A DNA stretch of 64,000 bases from Actinophytocola xanthii. Its GTDB lineage: Bacteria > Actinomycetota > Actinomycetes > Mycobacteriales > Pseudonocardiaceae. The DNA lies in assembly GCF_001921205.1 (NCBI RefSeq), contig NZ_MSIE01000013.1, positions 1 through 64,000 of the forward strand, in the 5' to 3' direction. The notes beneath the pieces were generated by a model. It searched no databases. It was not told the origin of the DNA and saw nothing but the letters and a program-made list of their open reading frames with translations. The first letter of the stretch is position 1. Every line of letters starts with the position of its first letter. Shown here in pieces: positions 1 to 8,797 of the stretch. The position numbers and the translations under genes were made by a program.

Positions 1-985
1 CGTCCCCGCCCCGCGCCAGGCACCGCCGGCCTGGGGCCCGCAGCCCTACCAACCGCCCCGAACCGCGGCTGCGCCGCTGGTCGGCCTGACCCCGCGCCCG
101 TCCCCGCGCCCCTCGCCCTACCCGGCCTGGCACCCCATGCCGCTGCCCCCCGGCCCGACCTCGCACCCGGTGTGGCAGCCGGGCTCCGCCCAGCCGCCGA
201 GCCAGCCGCCAACCCCGCCACCCCCGGCGCTGCCGCCCGCCCCCAAGCCGCCCGCCGCCAGCCTGCCCGCCGCCAGCCCGCCCGTCACGAACCCGCCCGT
301 CACGAACTCGCCTGCCACGGACCTGTCCGCCGGCGAGCCGCCCGTCACGGGTCTGGCCGCTGGTGACCCGCCTGCCACGGACGCGCCTGCCACGGATGCG
401 CCTGCCACGAACTCGCCTGCCACGGACCTGTCCGCCGGCGAGCCGCCCGTCACGGGTCTGGCCGCTGGTGACCCGCCTGCCACGGACGCGCCTGCCACGG
501 ATGCGCCTGCCACGAACTCGCCTGCCACGGACCTGTCCGCCGGCGAGCCGCCCGTCACGGGTCTGGCCGCTGGTGACCCGCCTGCCACGGACGCGCCTGC
601 CACGGATGCGCCTGCCACGAACTCGCCTGCCACGGACCTGTCCGCCGGCGAGCCGCCCGTCCCGGGTCTGGCCGCTGGTGACCCGCCTGCCACGGACGCG
701 CCTGCCACGGACGCGCCTGCCACGGACGCGGCTGCCACGGACGCGCCTGCCGCGGATCTGTCCGCCGGCGAACCGCCCGCCATCGTCGCGCTGCCCACGG
801 AGCTCGTCGGCGATGCGGGTGGGGCGCCGTCCTCGGCGACCTACCCGGCCGAGGCGGCGGCGGCGAACGGGCACGCCGCGGGAGAGGGACCGACGCCCGT
901 CGACCCGATGCAGGCCACGCTGTTCGACCTCCCCCACCAGGAGGCTCTGTTCGAGATCCCGACGCCCAGGCGGCCAGCCCGGTAG
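1..985 (+). CDS. Proline-rich tandem-repeat protein, C-terminal part (5' end outside window)
   Basis: The reading frame is open from base 2, so the true start lies upstream and only about 327 residues are visible. The visible part is almost entirely low complexity: a Pro/Ala-rich stretch, then more than four copies of a 35-residue repeat built from PATD, SAGEPP and LAAGDPP blocks, then a short non-repetitive tail with the hydrophobic-acidic segments TLFDLP and ALFEIP. No catalytic domain is visible. The composition suggests an extended, disordered linker or a scaffold or surface protein. The paired tail segments look like short docking motifs, which is inference. The coding sense is supported by the repeat period being a multiple of three and by the convergent terminator after the stop. 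Function unknown. Confidence 0.6.
   Translation, partial: VPAPRQAPPAWGPQPYQPPRTAAAPLVGLTPRPSPRPSPYPAWHPMPLPPGPTSHPVWQPGSAQPPSQPPTPPPPALPPAPKPPAASLPAASPPVTNPPVTNSPATDLSAGEPPVTGLAAGDPPATDAPATDAPATNSPATDLSAGEPPVTGLAAGDPPATDAPATDAPATNSPATDLSAGEPPVTGLAAGDPPATDAPATDAPATNSPATDLSAGEPPVPGLAAGDPPATDAPATDAPATDAAATDAPAADLSAGEPPAIVALPTELVGDAGGAPSSATYPAEAAAANGHAAGEGPTPVDPMQATLFDLPHQEALFEIPTPRRPAR
311..782 (+). repeat. 105-bp in-frame tandem repeat, about 4.5 copies
   Basis: Copies begin at 311, 416, 521 and 626, with a degenerate partial copy to about 782. The first three units are almost identical at DNA level, including the wobble positions. Each unit holds smaller 15-bp PATDA/PATNS sub-repeats. Near identity implies recent expansion or gene conversion and likely length variation between strains. 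Confidence 0.9.
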
Positions 986-1004
986 GCCTGCGCTACGGGG
1001 TCCC

Positions 1005-1057
1005 GCACGGCGGCCGCGAAACCGGGGCAGCCAGTCCCGTCGCCGCGGCCGCCGTGC
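1005..1057. terminator. Hairpin terminator between convergent genes
   Basis: A perfect 14-bp inverted repeat (GCACGGCGGCCGCG at 1005-1018 and its complement at 1044-1057) lies in the 82-bp gap between two convergent genes. There is no U-tract, as is common in actinobacteria. It can serve both strands. Confidence 0.6.
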
Positions 1058-1067
1058 TCCGAGGCGG

Positions 1068-1832
1068 TCAGCCGCTCGGCGGCGAGAACCGGCTCAGTAC
1101 CGACATGATCTGGCCCCACACGCCGGGCAGCAGTAGCACGCCCGCGACCGTGAACACCGGCACCACCAGCAGGCGCTCGACGTTCCCGCCCGTGCGGAAG
1201 CGCAGCCACCTCGGCGGGCGCAGCTCGTACCAGGTCTCGCCGGCGATCGGGATCGGCCACAGGAACGGGCACCCGGACTTGGTCACCGCGTCGCCGAGGC
1301 AGTGTGCGACGCAGCCGATCGTGATCGCGGCCCCCACCCAGCCGGTGGACGCGGTCAGCGCGTCGTCCAGACCGCCGAAGTACGCGGTGAAGCCGGCCGC
1401 TGTCACCGCCACCACCAGCAGCCAGTCGCCGAGCACGTCGGCGGCCAGGAGCAGGCCGAACGCGATGATCCCGCCCACCGTCCAGCCGCCGCCCAGCTCG
1501 GAGAGCCCGGCGGCGAGCCAGCCGAGGAACACCGCGAACGCCACCGTGTGCGTCAGGTGCCGGTGCGTGCCCCGGCACCGCTCGTCGCGCGGGCCCTTGG
1601 TCAGCGAGTACAGCCCGCGCGAACAGGCCCGCAGCACCGTGGAGAGCAGCCGGGTGACCGGGCCGAGGAACCGGGACGCCGTGGCGTGCGGGTGGTCCAG
1701 GTCCGGCAGCAGCGCGTAGCCCGCCGCCGCCGTGGCGAACGGGATCACCTCCGGCAGCGTGTGCAGCCCGACCATCGGAGCGGCGACCAGGCCGGCGCAC
1801 CAGCCGGTCAGCGCGTGGCTGTGACCCATCAT
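1068..1832 (-). CDS. DUF457/YdjM-like membrane-bound metal-dependent hydrolase
   Basis: This is a 254-residue membrane protein of the DUF457 family (YdjM-like, putative metal-dependent hydrolase). Visible family marks are the N-terminal GHSHALTGW, the LLPDLDHPHA aspartate/histidine motif, RHLTHT, and AHCLGDAVTKSGCPFLWP near residue 190. Several hydrophobic helices lie between them. The conserved His/Asp residues probably bind metal facing the membrane surface; the substrate is not known for the family. The start was chosen at the MMGHSH methionine because a GGGGGGAG Shine-Dalgarno lies about six bases upstream. It is transcribed alone, towards the proline-rich gene. The family call is firm, the function is not. 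Confidence 0.8.
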   Translation of the reverse strand: MMGHSHALTGWCAGLVAAPMVGLHTLPEVIPFATAAAGYALLPDLDHPHATASRFLGPVTRLLSTVLRACSRGLYSLTKGPRDERCRGTHRHLTHTVAFAVFLGWLAAGLSELGGGWTVGGIIAFGLLLAADVLGDWLLVVAVTAAGFTAYFGGLDDALTASTGWVGAAITIGCVAHCLGDAVTKSGCPFLWPIPIAGETWYELRPPRWLRFRTGGNVERLLVVPVFTVAGVLLLPGVWGQIMSVLSRFSPPSG

Positions 1833-1946
1833 CGTCGGCTCCCCCCGGGACACGGCACCGAAGATGATCTTACCGAGCACGGGCCGGCGAACCGGTGCGC
1901 CACGCCGCGGCTCGACGGACCGGCGGCCGGGTGGCAGGATCCGAGC

Positions 1947-4073
1947 GTGGCCGAACCTCCTTTCCAGCCAAGGACATCCGCGCGCCGCTGGCTCGCCTGC
2001 GCGGTGGCGGTGACGGCGGTCACCGGGGTGGGCGTGCTGGCCGGCTCGACCAGCGCGACCTCCGAGTCCGCCGCGCGGCGGCTGAGCATCGAGACCGCGT
2101 CCGCGCTCGACGCCAACCTGGTGAGCGGGGGCGACGTGCTCCTGCGGGTCCGCGCCCGCGGCGGGGTCGGTCCCGACCTGCGGGTCCGCGCGAACGGCCG
2201 GGACGTCACCTCGCGGTTCACCGCCCAGCCGGACGGGTCGCTGCTCGGGCTGGTCACCGGCCTGCGCGAGGGCAGCAACACCGTGATCGCGCGGTCCGGC
2301 CTGGCGCTGACCATGCTGTCGGTCACCAACCGCGACCGCACCGGCCCGGTGTTCTCCGGCCCGCAGCAGCGGCCGTTCTTCTGTGAGACCACTGCCTTCG
2401 GCCTCGAGCCGGCCGAGCAGCCCGACTGTGCCGCGCCGACCACGGTGGCCTACCGCTACCGCACGACGGGCGGGGAGTTCCGCCCGCTGGCGGACCCGGC
2501 GGACCGCCCGGCCGACCTGGCGACGGCCACGGTCGACGGGCGCACCGTGCCCTACGTGATCCGGCTCGAGACCGGCACGATCAACCGCGCCGTCTACGAG
2601 ACGGCGGCCCTGTACGGCGCCGATCCCTCCGCCACGGCCCCCGGTTTCGAGCCCGGCTGGAACGGCAAGCTCGTCTACACCTTCGGCGGCGGCTGCAACG
2701 GCGGGCACCACCAGGGCGCGGTGACCGGCTGGGTGCTCAACGACCTGTTCCTGTCCCGCGGCTACGGGGTCGCCTCGTCCACCCTGAACGTGCTGGACAA
2801 CAACTGCGGTCCGGTCCTCTCGGCCGAGACCGCGATGATGGTCAAGGAGCGGTTCGCCGAGGTCTACGGCCCGATCATGCACACCATCGGGTGGGGCGGC
2901 TCCGGTGGCGGCATCCAGCAGTACGACATCGCCGACGCCTACCCCGGGATCCTGGACGGCATCGTCCCCGGCGTCTCCTACCCCGACCCGCTGACCGTGA
3001 CGAAGTCGGTGACCGACTGCGGGCTGCTGAACGCCTTCTTCGCCGGGCAGGGAGCCTCGTTCACCGAGGAGCAGCGCCGGGCGGTGTCCGGCTACGGCAG
3101 CTACAGCACGTGTCGGTCCTGGGAGGCGACGTTCCTCAACCGCAGCACGCCCACCGGCAGCTGCCCGCCGGCGATCCCGGTGGAGGCGCGCTGGGACATG
3201 ACGACCAACCCGCGCGGGGTCCGGTGCTCGGCCGCCGAGCAGTGGGTCAACCAGCTCGGCCGGGATCCCCGGACGGGGTTCGTCCGCTCGGTCCTGGACA
3301 ACACGGGCGTGCAGTACGGGCTGGCGGCGCTGGAGTCCGGCGCGATCTCCGCCGAGCAGTTCGTCGCCCTCAACGCGGGCGTCGGCGGGTACAACATCCT
3401 CGGCGCGCGGGTCGGGCACCGCACGGCTGCCGACCGCAGGGCGCTGGCCGCGGCCTACCGCAGCGACCTGTTGAACACGGCCGGCCAGGGCCTGCGCGAC
3501 ACGCCGATCATCGACCAGCGCACGTACCTCGACCGGGCGGGGCAGGTCGCCGACATCCACACCGCGGAGATGTCGTTCGTGATGCGCGAGCGGCTGCGCG
3601 CGTCCAACGGCACGGCCGCGAACCAGGTCGTCATCATCAACGCGCCCAGCCACCAGCCGCAGGCCCTGGCCTACGAGCTGGACGCGATGGACCGCTGGCT
3701 CACCGCGATCCGCGCCGACCCCTCCGACCGCGACCGGGCCGCGAAGGTCGTGGCCAACCGCCCGGCCGATCTCGGCGACGGCTGCTACCTGCCCTCGGGG
3801 GAGCGGGTGCGCGAGCCGCTCGAGCACCCCGGCACGGGTCGGTGCGCCCAGCTGTACCCGTTGTCGACGAACCCGCGGGTCGCCGCCGGCGAGGACCTCG
3901 CGATGACCAGGCTCGCCTGCCGGCTGCGCCCGATCTCCTTCGACGACTACCCGGTCCGGTTCACCGCCGCGCAGCGCGACCAGCTGCGCCGCGCCTTCCC
4001 CAGCGGGGTGTGTGACTACGGCCGGCCGGGCGTCGAGCAGACCCGGCCGGCCGGTACGTGGCAGCGTTACTGA
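1947..4073 (+). CDS. Secreted DUF6351 (tannase-like alpha/beta hydrolase) protein
   Basis: The 708-residue protein starts with a charged segment and a hydrophobic stretch (WLACAVAVTAVTGVGVL) that reads as a signal sequence. Residues about 55-150 form a beta-rich domain, and the rest resembles DUF6351, a family related to tannase/feruloyl-esterase folds. A nucleophile-elbow-like GWGGSGGG puts a candidate catalytic serine at residue 319. Many paired cysteines fit an exported enzyme. GTG at 1947 was chosen because it directly precedes the signal sequence; the Shine-Dalgarno is weak. The gene stands alone and ends at a strong bidirectional hairpin. Substrate unknown; an esterase of plant or soil polyphenols is one possibility. 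Confidence 0.75.
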   Translation: MAEPPFQPRTSARRWLACAVAVTAVTGVGVLAGSTSATSESAARRLSIETASALDANLVSGGDVLLRVRARGGVGPDLRVRANGRDVTSRFTAQPDGSLLGLVTGLREGSNTVIARSGLALTMLSVTNRDRTGPVFSGPQQRPFFCETTAFGLEPAEQPDCAAPTTVAYRYRTTGGEFRPLADPADRPADLATATVDGRTVPYVIRLETGTINRAVYETAALYGADPSATAPGFEPGWNGKLVYTFGGGCNGGHHQGAVTGWVLNDLFLSRGYGVASSTLNVLDNNCGPVLSAETAMMVKERFAEVYGPIMHTIGWGGSGGGIQQYDIADAYPGILDGIVPGVSYPDPLTVTKSVTDCGLLNAFFAGQGASFTEEQRRAVSGYGSYSTCRSWEATFLNRSTPTGSCPPAIPVEARWDMTTNPRGVRCSAAEQWVNQLGRDPRTGFVRSVLDNTGVQYGLAALESGAISAEQFVALNAGVGGYNILGARVGHRTAADRRALAAAYRSDLLNTAGQGLRDTPIIDQRTYLDRAGQVADIHTAEMSFVMRERLRASNGTAANQVVIINAPSHQPQALAYELDAMDRWLTAIRADPSDRDRAAKVVANRPADLGDGCYLPSGERVREPLEHPGTGRCAQLYPLSTNPRVAAGEDLAMTRLACRLRPISFDDYPVRFTAAQRDQLRRAFPSGVCDYGRPGVEQTRPAGTWQRY

Positions 4074-4101
4074 GCGGGCTGCTCCACCGCGTCTGAGAGA
4101 T

Positions 4102-4135
4102 GCCGCCCGGTCCCGCGAAACCGGGACCGGGCGGC
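4102..4135. terminator. Bidirectional hairpin terminator
   Basis: A perfect 14-bp stem (GCCGCCCGGTCCCG pairing with 4122-4135) with a six-base CGAAAC loop lies between two convergent stop codons at 4073 and 4158. No U-tract is present on either side. Confidence 0.75.
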
Positions 4136-4157
4136 CAGGAGATCCGACGTACCTGCC

Positions 4158-5849
4158 TCAGAAGGGGCGGTTGCCGGTCGAGATCCGGTCGCGCACCTCC
4201 TCCTGGAGCCGCGAGGGCGGTGTGCGGGCCGCGGACCGCGACGCCGGTCCACTCTCGACCGGGCCGTCCACCGGGTACACCCGCGACTCGCCGGGCAGCG
4301 GGACGCCGGGGCAGGTCGCGTTGCCCGGGCGGGAGTTGCGCAGCAGGAACACGTTCACCATGCCGTCCACGCACGGGTTCTCCTCGAACGCGTACTGGCC
4401 GTGGTAGGCGGCGTCGTCGACGGAGACCATGCTGACCCCCGGCGCGGCGCGCACCGCCGCGCGGGCCTGCTCGTACCCGGTCTGCGGGTCGAGCTCGCCC
4501 TGGATCACGAGCACGTTCCCGGCGACCCGCCGCGGCAGGGTCGGCAGGGCCTGGCGCGGGGCGTCGGACCAGTAGCCGCACGGCTCACCGAGGCCGTAGG
4601 CCCACCCGAACAGGGGGTAGCGCGGCCCCTGCCGGTCGCTCAGCCTCCTGTACCAGGCCGCCGAGCGCGTGACCTGGTCCCCGCAGGCGACGGCGTACCG
4701 GGTGCCGCTCACCAGCAGGTAGTCGTCCTCGTCCAGCGCTGCGGCGACCCGCCGCACGGTCAGCTCCGACATCGGCACCCCGAACGTCTCGCGTGCCATG
4801 GTGTCCAGCCGCCCCGACACCGCCGAGGAGGACGCGGGCGGCGGCTGTTCACCGTTCATCTCCTGAGCGGCGAGCGTGAACAGCAGCGCGCCGAAGACCC
4901 ACCTGATCTGGCTGCCCATCCCGGTGAACACGCTGTCGTAGGTGTCCGGCGCGACGCCGACGGTCGGGACGTAGGCACGCGCCCGCTCCCACGTGCTGGC
5001 CGCCTCCTGCGGGGTGGCGCCGACGATCTCCGGGAACTGCCGGCTCATCCAGGGCAGGAACATGTCCTCGAAGTGTCGCTGGTTGATCATCGGCCAGTCC
5101 TCGAACGCCGCCTGCAGCCTGCCCTGCCAGTTGACGCTGGAGTCCAGGACCAGCTTGCCGGCGCTGTCGGGGAACAGCGAGGCGTACTTCGCCCCGAGCC
5201 AGGTCCCGTAGGAGTAGCCGAGGTAGTTCAGCGTCGTGTCGCCGAGCAGCCGCCGGACGAGCTCCATGTCGTGCGCGGTCTGCCAGGTGGTGACGTAGGG
5301 CGTGAGCGCCTCGCTCTGGCAGGCCTCGGCGTAGGCCCTGGGCGCCTTGCGGTGCTCGGCGATGCTGTCCCGGGACCGGTCACGCGCGTCCAGGTCGGTC
5401 CACGTCGAGAGCCGGTCCTTCGGCACCTCGCACGCGAAACCCGGCAGGTCGGCGTTGCCCTCCTGCCCGGTGCCGCGCGGGTCCATCCCGATGATGTCGT
5501 AGCGCTGGGCGACCGACGGCTGGAACGCGGCGACCGCGGGGGCGAGCGAGGTGCCCTGCACACCCGGTCCGCCCGGATTGACCAGGAGTGCGCCGAGGCG
5601 CTCGCCGGTCGCCGCCACCCTGCTGATGGAGACCCGCAGCTCGGCGCCGGGCCGTGCCCAGTCCCGGGGGACGGTGACGAGCGCGCACTCGGCGGGAGGC
5701 GCGGACTCCACGGGCTCGAACTGGCACGGGCCCCACACCAGCTGCTGGTTGTCGTAGGTGTCGAACGGGTCGACGGCCGCTCCCGCCGGCACCGCGACTC
5801 CGGTGAGCAGGACGGCCGCGGTCAACGTGCCCCCGATGAGACGGCGCAC
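4158..5849 (-). CDS. Secreted S33-family alpha/beta hydrolase (tripeptidyl aminopeptidase type)
   Basis: This is a 563-residue exported hydrolase with a signal peptide ending near AGAA (residue 25). It has the layout of Streptomyces-type tripeptidyl aminopeptidases: oxyanion region NPGGPG (about residue 91), nucleophile GYSYG with Ser213, and a C-terminal TAP-like cap-domain return with GELDPQTGYEQ (Asp) and YHGQYAF (His). All three catalytic residues are present, so it should be active on N-terminal tripeptides of extracellular proteins. It has its own promoter region, shared with the divergent kinase gene. It provides a useful intact comparison for the altered paralogue at 32425-33969. Confidence 0.85.
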   Translation of the reverse strand: MRRLIGGTLTAAVLLTGVAVPAGAAVDPFDTYDNQQLVWGPCQFEPVESAPPAECALVTVPRDWARPGAELRVSISRVAATGERLGALLVNPGGPGVQGTSLAPAVAAFQPSVAQRYDIIGMDPRGTGQEGNADLPGFACEVPKDRLSTWTDLDARDRSRDSIAEHRKAPRAYAEACQSEALTPYVTTWQTAHDMELVRRLLGDTTLNYLGYSYGTWLGAKYASLFPDSAGKLVLDSSVNWQGRLQAAFEDWPMINQRHFEDMFLPWMSRQFPEIVGATPQEAASTWERARAYVPTVGVAPDTYDSVFTGMGSQIRWVFGALLFTLAAQEMNGEQPPPASSSAVSGRLDTMARETFGVPMSELTVRRVAAALDEDDYLLVSGTRYAVACGDQVTRSAAWYRRLSDRQGPRYPLFGWAYGLGEPCGYWSDAPRQALPTLPRRVAGNVLVIQGELDPQTGYEQARAAVRAAPGVSMVSVDDAAYHGQYAFEENPCVDGMVNVFLLRNSRPGNATCPGVPLPGESRVYPVDGPVESGPASRSAARTPPSRLQEEVRDRISTGNRPF

Positions 5850-5980
5850 GGTTCTCCTCTCGGTTCAGGTCAGGACCTCCCGATCCCACCAGTGCCGGGG
5901 TGACCGGAGCCATCGGCCGAAAGTACGATCTGGATTTCCGTTGGCGTGCAAGCGATTCCACTCGGCAATAGGCTTCGATC

Positions 5981-7210
5981 ATGGCTACCCCGACGGTGGT
6001 CGGAGCACCCGAGGCGACACCGACGCGGCGCGGGGTGTTCGCGGCCGAGGTCGCCGTGCTGGTCGCGGCGTCGGTACTGGACGCCGTGCTGGCGCTCGGT
6101 GACGGTCGCCCGACCGGTATCGGTGCGACGCTGCTGGTCAGCGTCGTGCCCTACGCGGGGACGGCGATGGCCATCCTTGCCGTGTTGCGCCGCCGCTTCC
6201 CGCACCGGATCGGCTGGCTCGGGGCGGCGGTCGTCGGCCTCTCCGTACTGGACACCGGGGCCAGTGCGGTCGCGGAGCTCGTCGGGATCGGACAGCTGAG
6301 CCAGCCGGTGGTCGCCGAGGTGCTCGCGGTCGTCCTGCTGGTCGGTGCCGGTGTCCGGCGCCTGCCACGGGGACGGGCGGTCACGCTCGCGCTCCTCGCG
6401 GGTGCGGCGGTCGTCGCCGCGCCGGTCGTGCGCTTCGGCGTCGGCTCGCCCGCGGCGCTGCTCGCGGCGCCGGCCGCGTTGCTGTGGGGTGTCGCCCTGG
6501 CGGTCGGGCTGGTCCTGCGCGACGCTGACAGCCGCCACCGCGCGGAGCTGCGCCGGGTGCGCACGGGAGAACGGCTCCAGCTGGCGCGGGAGCTGCACGA
6601 CCTGGTGACCCACTACATCAGCGGCATCGTCGTGCGGGCGCAGGCCGCGCGGTCGCTGCACGGGAACCCCGCGGCGCCCGAGCAGGACCCGGCCGAGGTC
6701 TACGGGGAGATCGAGCGCGCGGGCGCCGACGCGCTGGCCGCGATGCGCACCCTCGTGGGCATGCTGCGCCGCGACGAGAACATCCTCCCGCCGCCCGGCT
6801 CCGGGCTGGGCGACGTCGTGCGCGCCGCCGCCGCCGGCCGCGCCGCCGTGCGGGTTGCCGAGGAGCTGGAGACGCTGCGGGTGCCGCCCGAACTGGCTGC
6901 CACCGTGCACCGGGTCGTGCTGGAGTCGGTGACCAACGCGGTCCGGCACGGTCCACAGGAGACGAAGGTCCGGGTCGAGGTTCGGGTCGAGCAGGACGAC
7001 CTCGTGCTCGACGTCAGCAACGACACCGGGCGGTCGGCCGGGCCGGCGAGCCCGCCGGGCTACGGCATCACCGGCATGACCGAGCGCGTCACGGCGCTGG
7101 GCGGGACGCTTGCCGCCGGGCCGAATTCCGGCGGGCGGTGGCACACCACCGCCAGACTGCCGCTGGGGCCGGAGAACGCGCCGTTCCAGAACCTGCCGAG
7201 GGGTGTCTGA
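5981..7210 (+). CDS. NarL-family sensor histidine kinase
   Basis: The 409-residue kinase has about six hydrophobic helices (residues 20-175), then a HisKA_3 dimerisation segment (RELHDLVTHY, phospho-acceptor His206) and an HATPase_c domain (ESVTNAVRHG N-box and GYGITGM G-box near residue 360). There is no extracellular sensor loop of any size, so the signal is probably sensed in or at the membrane. Its stop overlaps the start of the response-regulator gene, so the two are translated together as a two-component pair. ATG at 5981 follows a 131-bp divergent intergenic region. Target genes cannot be told from the sequence; the RDD gene downstream is convergent. Confidence 0.88.
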   Translation: MATPTVVGAPEATPTRRGVFAAEVAVLVAASVLDAVLALGDGRPTGIGATLLVSVVPYAGTAMAILAVLRRRFPHRIGWLGAAVVGLSVLDTGASAVAELVGIGQLSQPVVAEVLAVVLLVGAGVRRLPRGRAVTLALLAGAAVVAAPVVRFGVGSPAALLAAPAALLWGVALAVGLVLRDADSRHRAELRRVRTGERLQLARELHDLVTHYISGIVVRAQAARSLHGNPAAPEQDPAEVYGEIERAGADALAAMRTLVGMLRRDENILPPPGSGLGDVVRAAAAGRAAVRVAEELETLRVPPELAATVHRVVLESVTNAVRHGPQETKVRVEVRVEQDDLVLDVSNDTGRSAGPASPPGYGITGMTERVTALGGTLAAGPNSGGRWHTTARLPLGPENAPFQNLPRGV

Positions 7211-7860
7211 TGTCGATCCGAGTGCTGGTCGCCGACGACCAGGCCCTGGTGCGGACGGGGTTCCGGCTCATCCTGGACGCCGAGCCGGGGATCGAGGTGA
7301 TCAGCGAAGCCACCGACGGGGAGTCCGCGGTGCGGCTGGCCCGGGCCCTGCGGCCGGACGTGACCCTGATGGACGTGCGGATGCCGGGGCTGGACGGTCT
7401 GCGCGCGACCGAGCTGCTCGCCGGTCCGGACGTCGCCGACCCGCTCCGCGTGGTCGTCGTGACCACCTACGACATCGACGAGAACGTCTACGCCGCGCTC
7501 CTCGCCGGGGCCTGCGGGTTCCTCCTCAAGGACGCCGGTCCGCGACTGCTGGTCGAGGCCGTGCTCGCGGCCGCGAAGGGGGAGGCCATGGTCTCGCCGT
7601 CGGTGACCGTGCGCCTGCTGGCCCACTTCGCGCGGGCCGGCCGGCGCGACCGCGGGCGGGTGGACGTGCCGCTGACCGCGCGTGAGCTCGACGTCGTGCT
7701 GGCCGTCGCCCGCGGCCGGACCAATGCCGAGATCGCCGCCGGGCTGCACATCTCCCTGTCCACGGTGAAGTCACACCTGGCGAGCGTGCAGGCCAAGCTG
7801 GAAGCCCGCAACCGCACCGAGATCGCTGTCTGGGCCTGGCAGCGCGGCCTGGTCAGCTGA
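7210..7860 (+). CDS. NarL/FixJ-family response regulator
   Basis: This is a 216-residue regulator with a receiver domain (acidic pocket DD at 9-10, phospho-acceptor Asp55 in LMDVRMPG, Thr/Lys switch residues TTYD and LLKDAG) and a C-terminal LuxR helix-turn-helix (LTARELDVVLAVARG to STVKSHLASV). ATG at 7210 overlaps the kinase stop (TGATG), so the pair is translationally coupled. Phosphorylation by the adjacent kinase should drive dimerisation and promoter binding. Its last 8 bp overlap the end of the convergent RDD gene. Confidence 0.9.
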   Translation: MSIRVLVADDQALVRTGFRLILDAEPGIEVISEATDGESAVRLARALRPDVTLMDVRMPGLDGLRATELLAGPDVADPLRVVVVTTYDIDENVYAALLAGACGFLLKDAGPRLLVEAVLAAAKGEAMVSPSVTVRLLAHFARAGRRDRGRVDVPLTARELDVVLAVARGRTNAEIAAGLHISLSTVKSHLASVQAKLEARNRTEIAVWAWQRGLVS

Positions 7861-8317
7861 GGTCGGCCCGCACGACGACGGTTCTGGTCACGATGTCGCC
7901 GACCCGTTGGTGCCGGGGGGTGAGCGCGATGAACACCGCGCCGACCAGACCCATCAGCAGCCCGTCGACGGCGAACAGCAGCGAGCGCAGCAGCAGGTCG
8001 CCGAGCGAGGGCGGGTTGCCCCGCACCGTCTGGATCCGCAGCCCCAGCCAGCCCATGGCCGGGGTGGCGCCGCCGGAGCGCAGCGGCGCCACCACCTCGA
8101 CCCAGACCGTGGCGGCGAGCGCCCCGACGACGAAACCGCCCACGGGCAACCAGAAGAACAGCATGGGCGGTGCGCCCGAGACGATCAGCGGGATCGCGGC
8201 CCGGACGCAGAGCGCGGCGGCGACCAGCGCGGCCATGAAGACGATCAGGCGGTCCAGCACGTACTGCAGGAACCGCCGCAGCACAACCTGCGTCCCCGGG
8301 TCCGCGATCGCCGCCAC
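7853..8317 (-). CDS. RDD-family membrane protein
   Basis: The 154-residue protein has an RDD-like domain: an N-terminal LDRLIVFM helix, a second hydrophobic segment, a central GWLGLRIQTVRGNPPSLG motif, and a last helix with LLFAVDGLLMGLVG. The role of RDD proteins is poorly defined; some are linked to cation transport. The GTG start at 8317 has the only in-frame position consistent with the first amphipathic segment. The gene is convergent with the response regulator and overlaps its end, so antisense transcription between the two is likely. Confidence 0.75.
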   Translation of the reverse strand: MAAIADPGTQVVLRRFLQYVLDRLIVFMAALVAAALCVRAAIPLIVSGAPPMLFFWLPVGGFVVGALAATVWVEVVAPLRSGGATPAMGWLGLRIQTVRGNPPSLGDLLLRSLLFAVDGLLMGLVGAVFIALTPRHQRVGDIVTRTVVVRADLS

Positions 8318-8368
8318 ACCAACGGATCATGCCAACCCGCCGGGCAGACCGCGCGTCGGGCGGGCGCC

Positions 8369-8797
8369 TCAGCCCCCGGGAAACGCGTAGGAAAGCGTGT
8401 ACCTGACCACGCCTTCCTCGGTCGTGGTGACCGTGCCGGTGCCGGTCACGCCGACCAGCTCGCCGGTCCCCGTCCCCTCGACGATGCGCCAGTCCACGTC
8501 GACCGGCCCGGTGGGCAGCCGCGTGCCGGCGCCCTCGGTGACGAACGTGCCCGGCCTGCCGCCGAGGCTGCCGACCACCCTCGCCATCACCCGGAACGGC
8601 CCGGAGTCGGGGGTGAGCCGCTGGAGGTAGGCGTGGTAGCCGGTGCCCTCCATCCCGCCCGTGTAGTGGAACTCGGTGAGCGTGTACAGCAGCTCGGTTC
8701 CGCCGGGGTCCGGTGGGCCGAGCGGGTGGTCGGCGTAGCTCACCACCTCGACGGTGCCCTCGGCGAAGCCGGTGTGGGTCGCGGTCACGGGTGTCAC
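8369..8797 (-). CDS. DUF3224 domain protein
   Basis: This is a 142-residue single-domain protein of the DUF3224 family, a small beta-barrel of the allene-oxide-cyclase type. Marks include TEFHYTGGMEGTGYHAYL, a GGRPGTFV strand and the glycine-rich GTGTGELVGVTGTGT repeat near the end. It has no signal peptide. GTG at 8797 overlaps the stop of the DUF899 gene, which fixes the start and shows translational coupling. It is the last gene of the asnB-MFS-DUF899-DUF3224 operon. Many DUF3224 proteins accompany stress or resistance genes, but no reaction is known. Confidence 0.75.
   Translation of the reverse strand: MTPVTATHTGFAEGTVEVVSYADHPLGPPDPGGTELLYTLTEFHYTGGMEGTGYHAYLQRLTPDSGPFRVMARVVGSLGGRPGTFVTEGAGTRLPTGPVDVDWRIVEGTGTGELVGVTGTGTVTTTEEGVVRYTLSYAFPGG

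Noticed and set aside
311-782. Possible CRISPR array
   Set aside because: The units are contiguous with no unique spacers, keep an open frame and code for a regular protein repeat. No cas genes are near.
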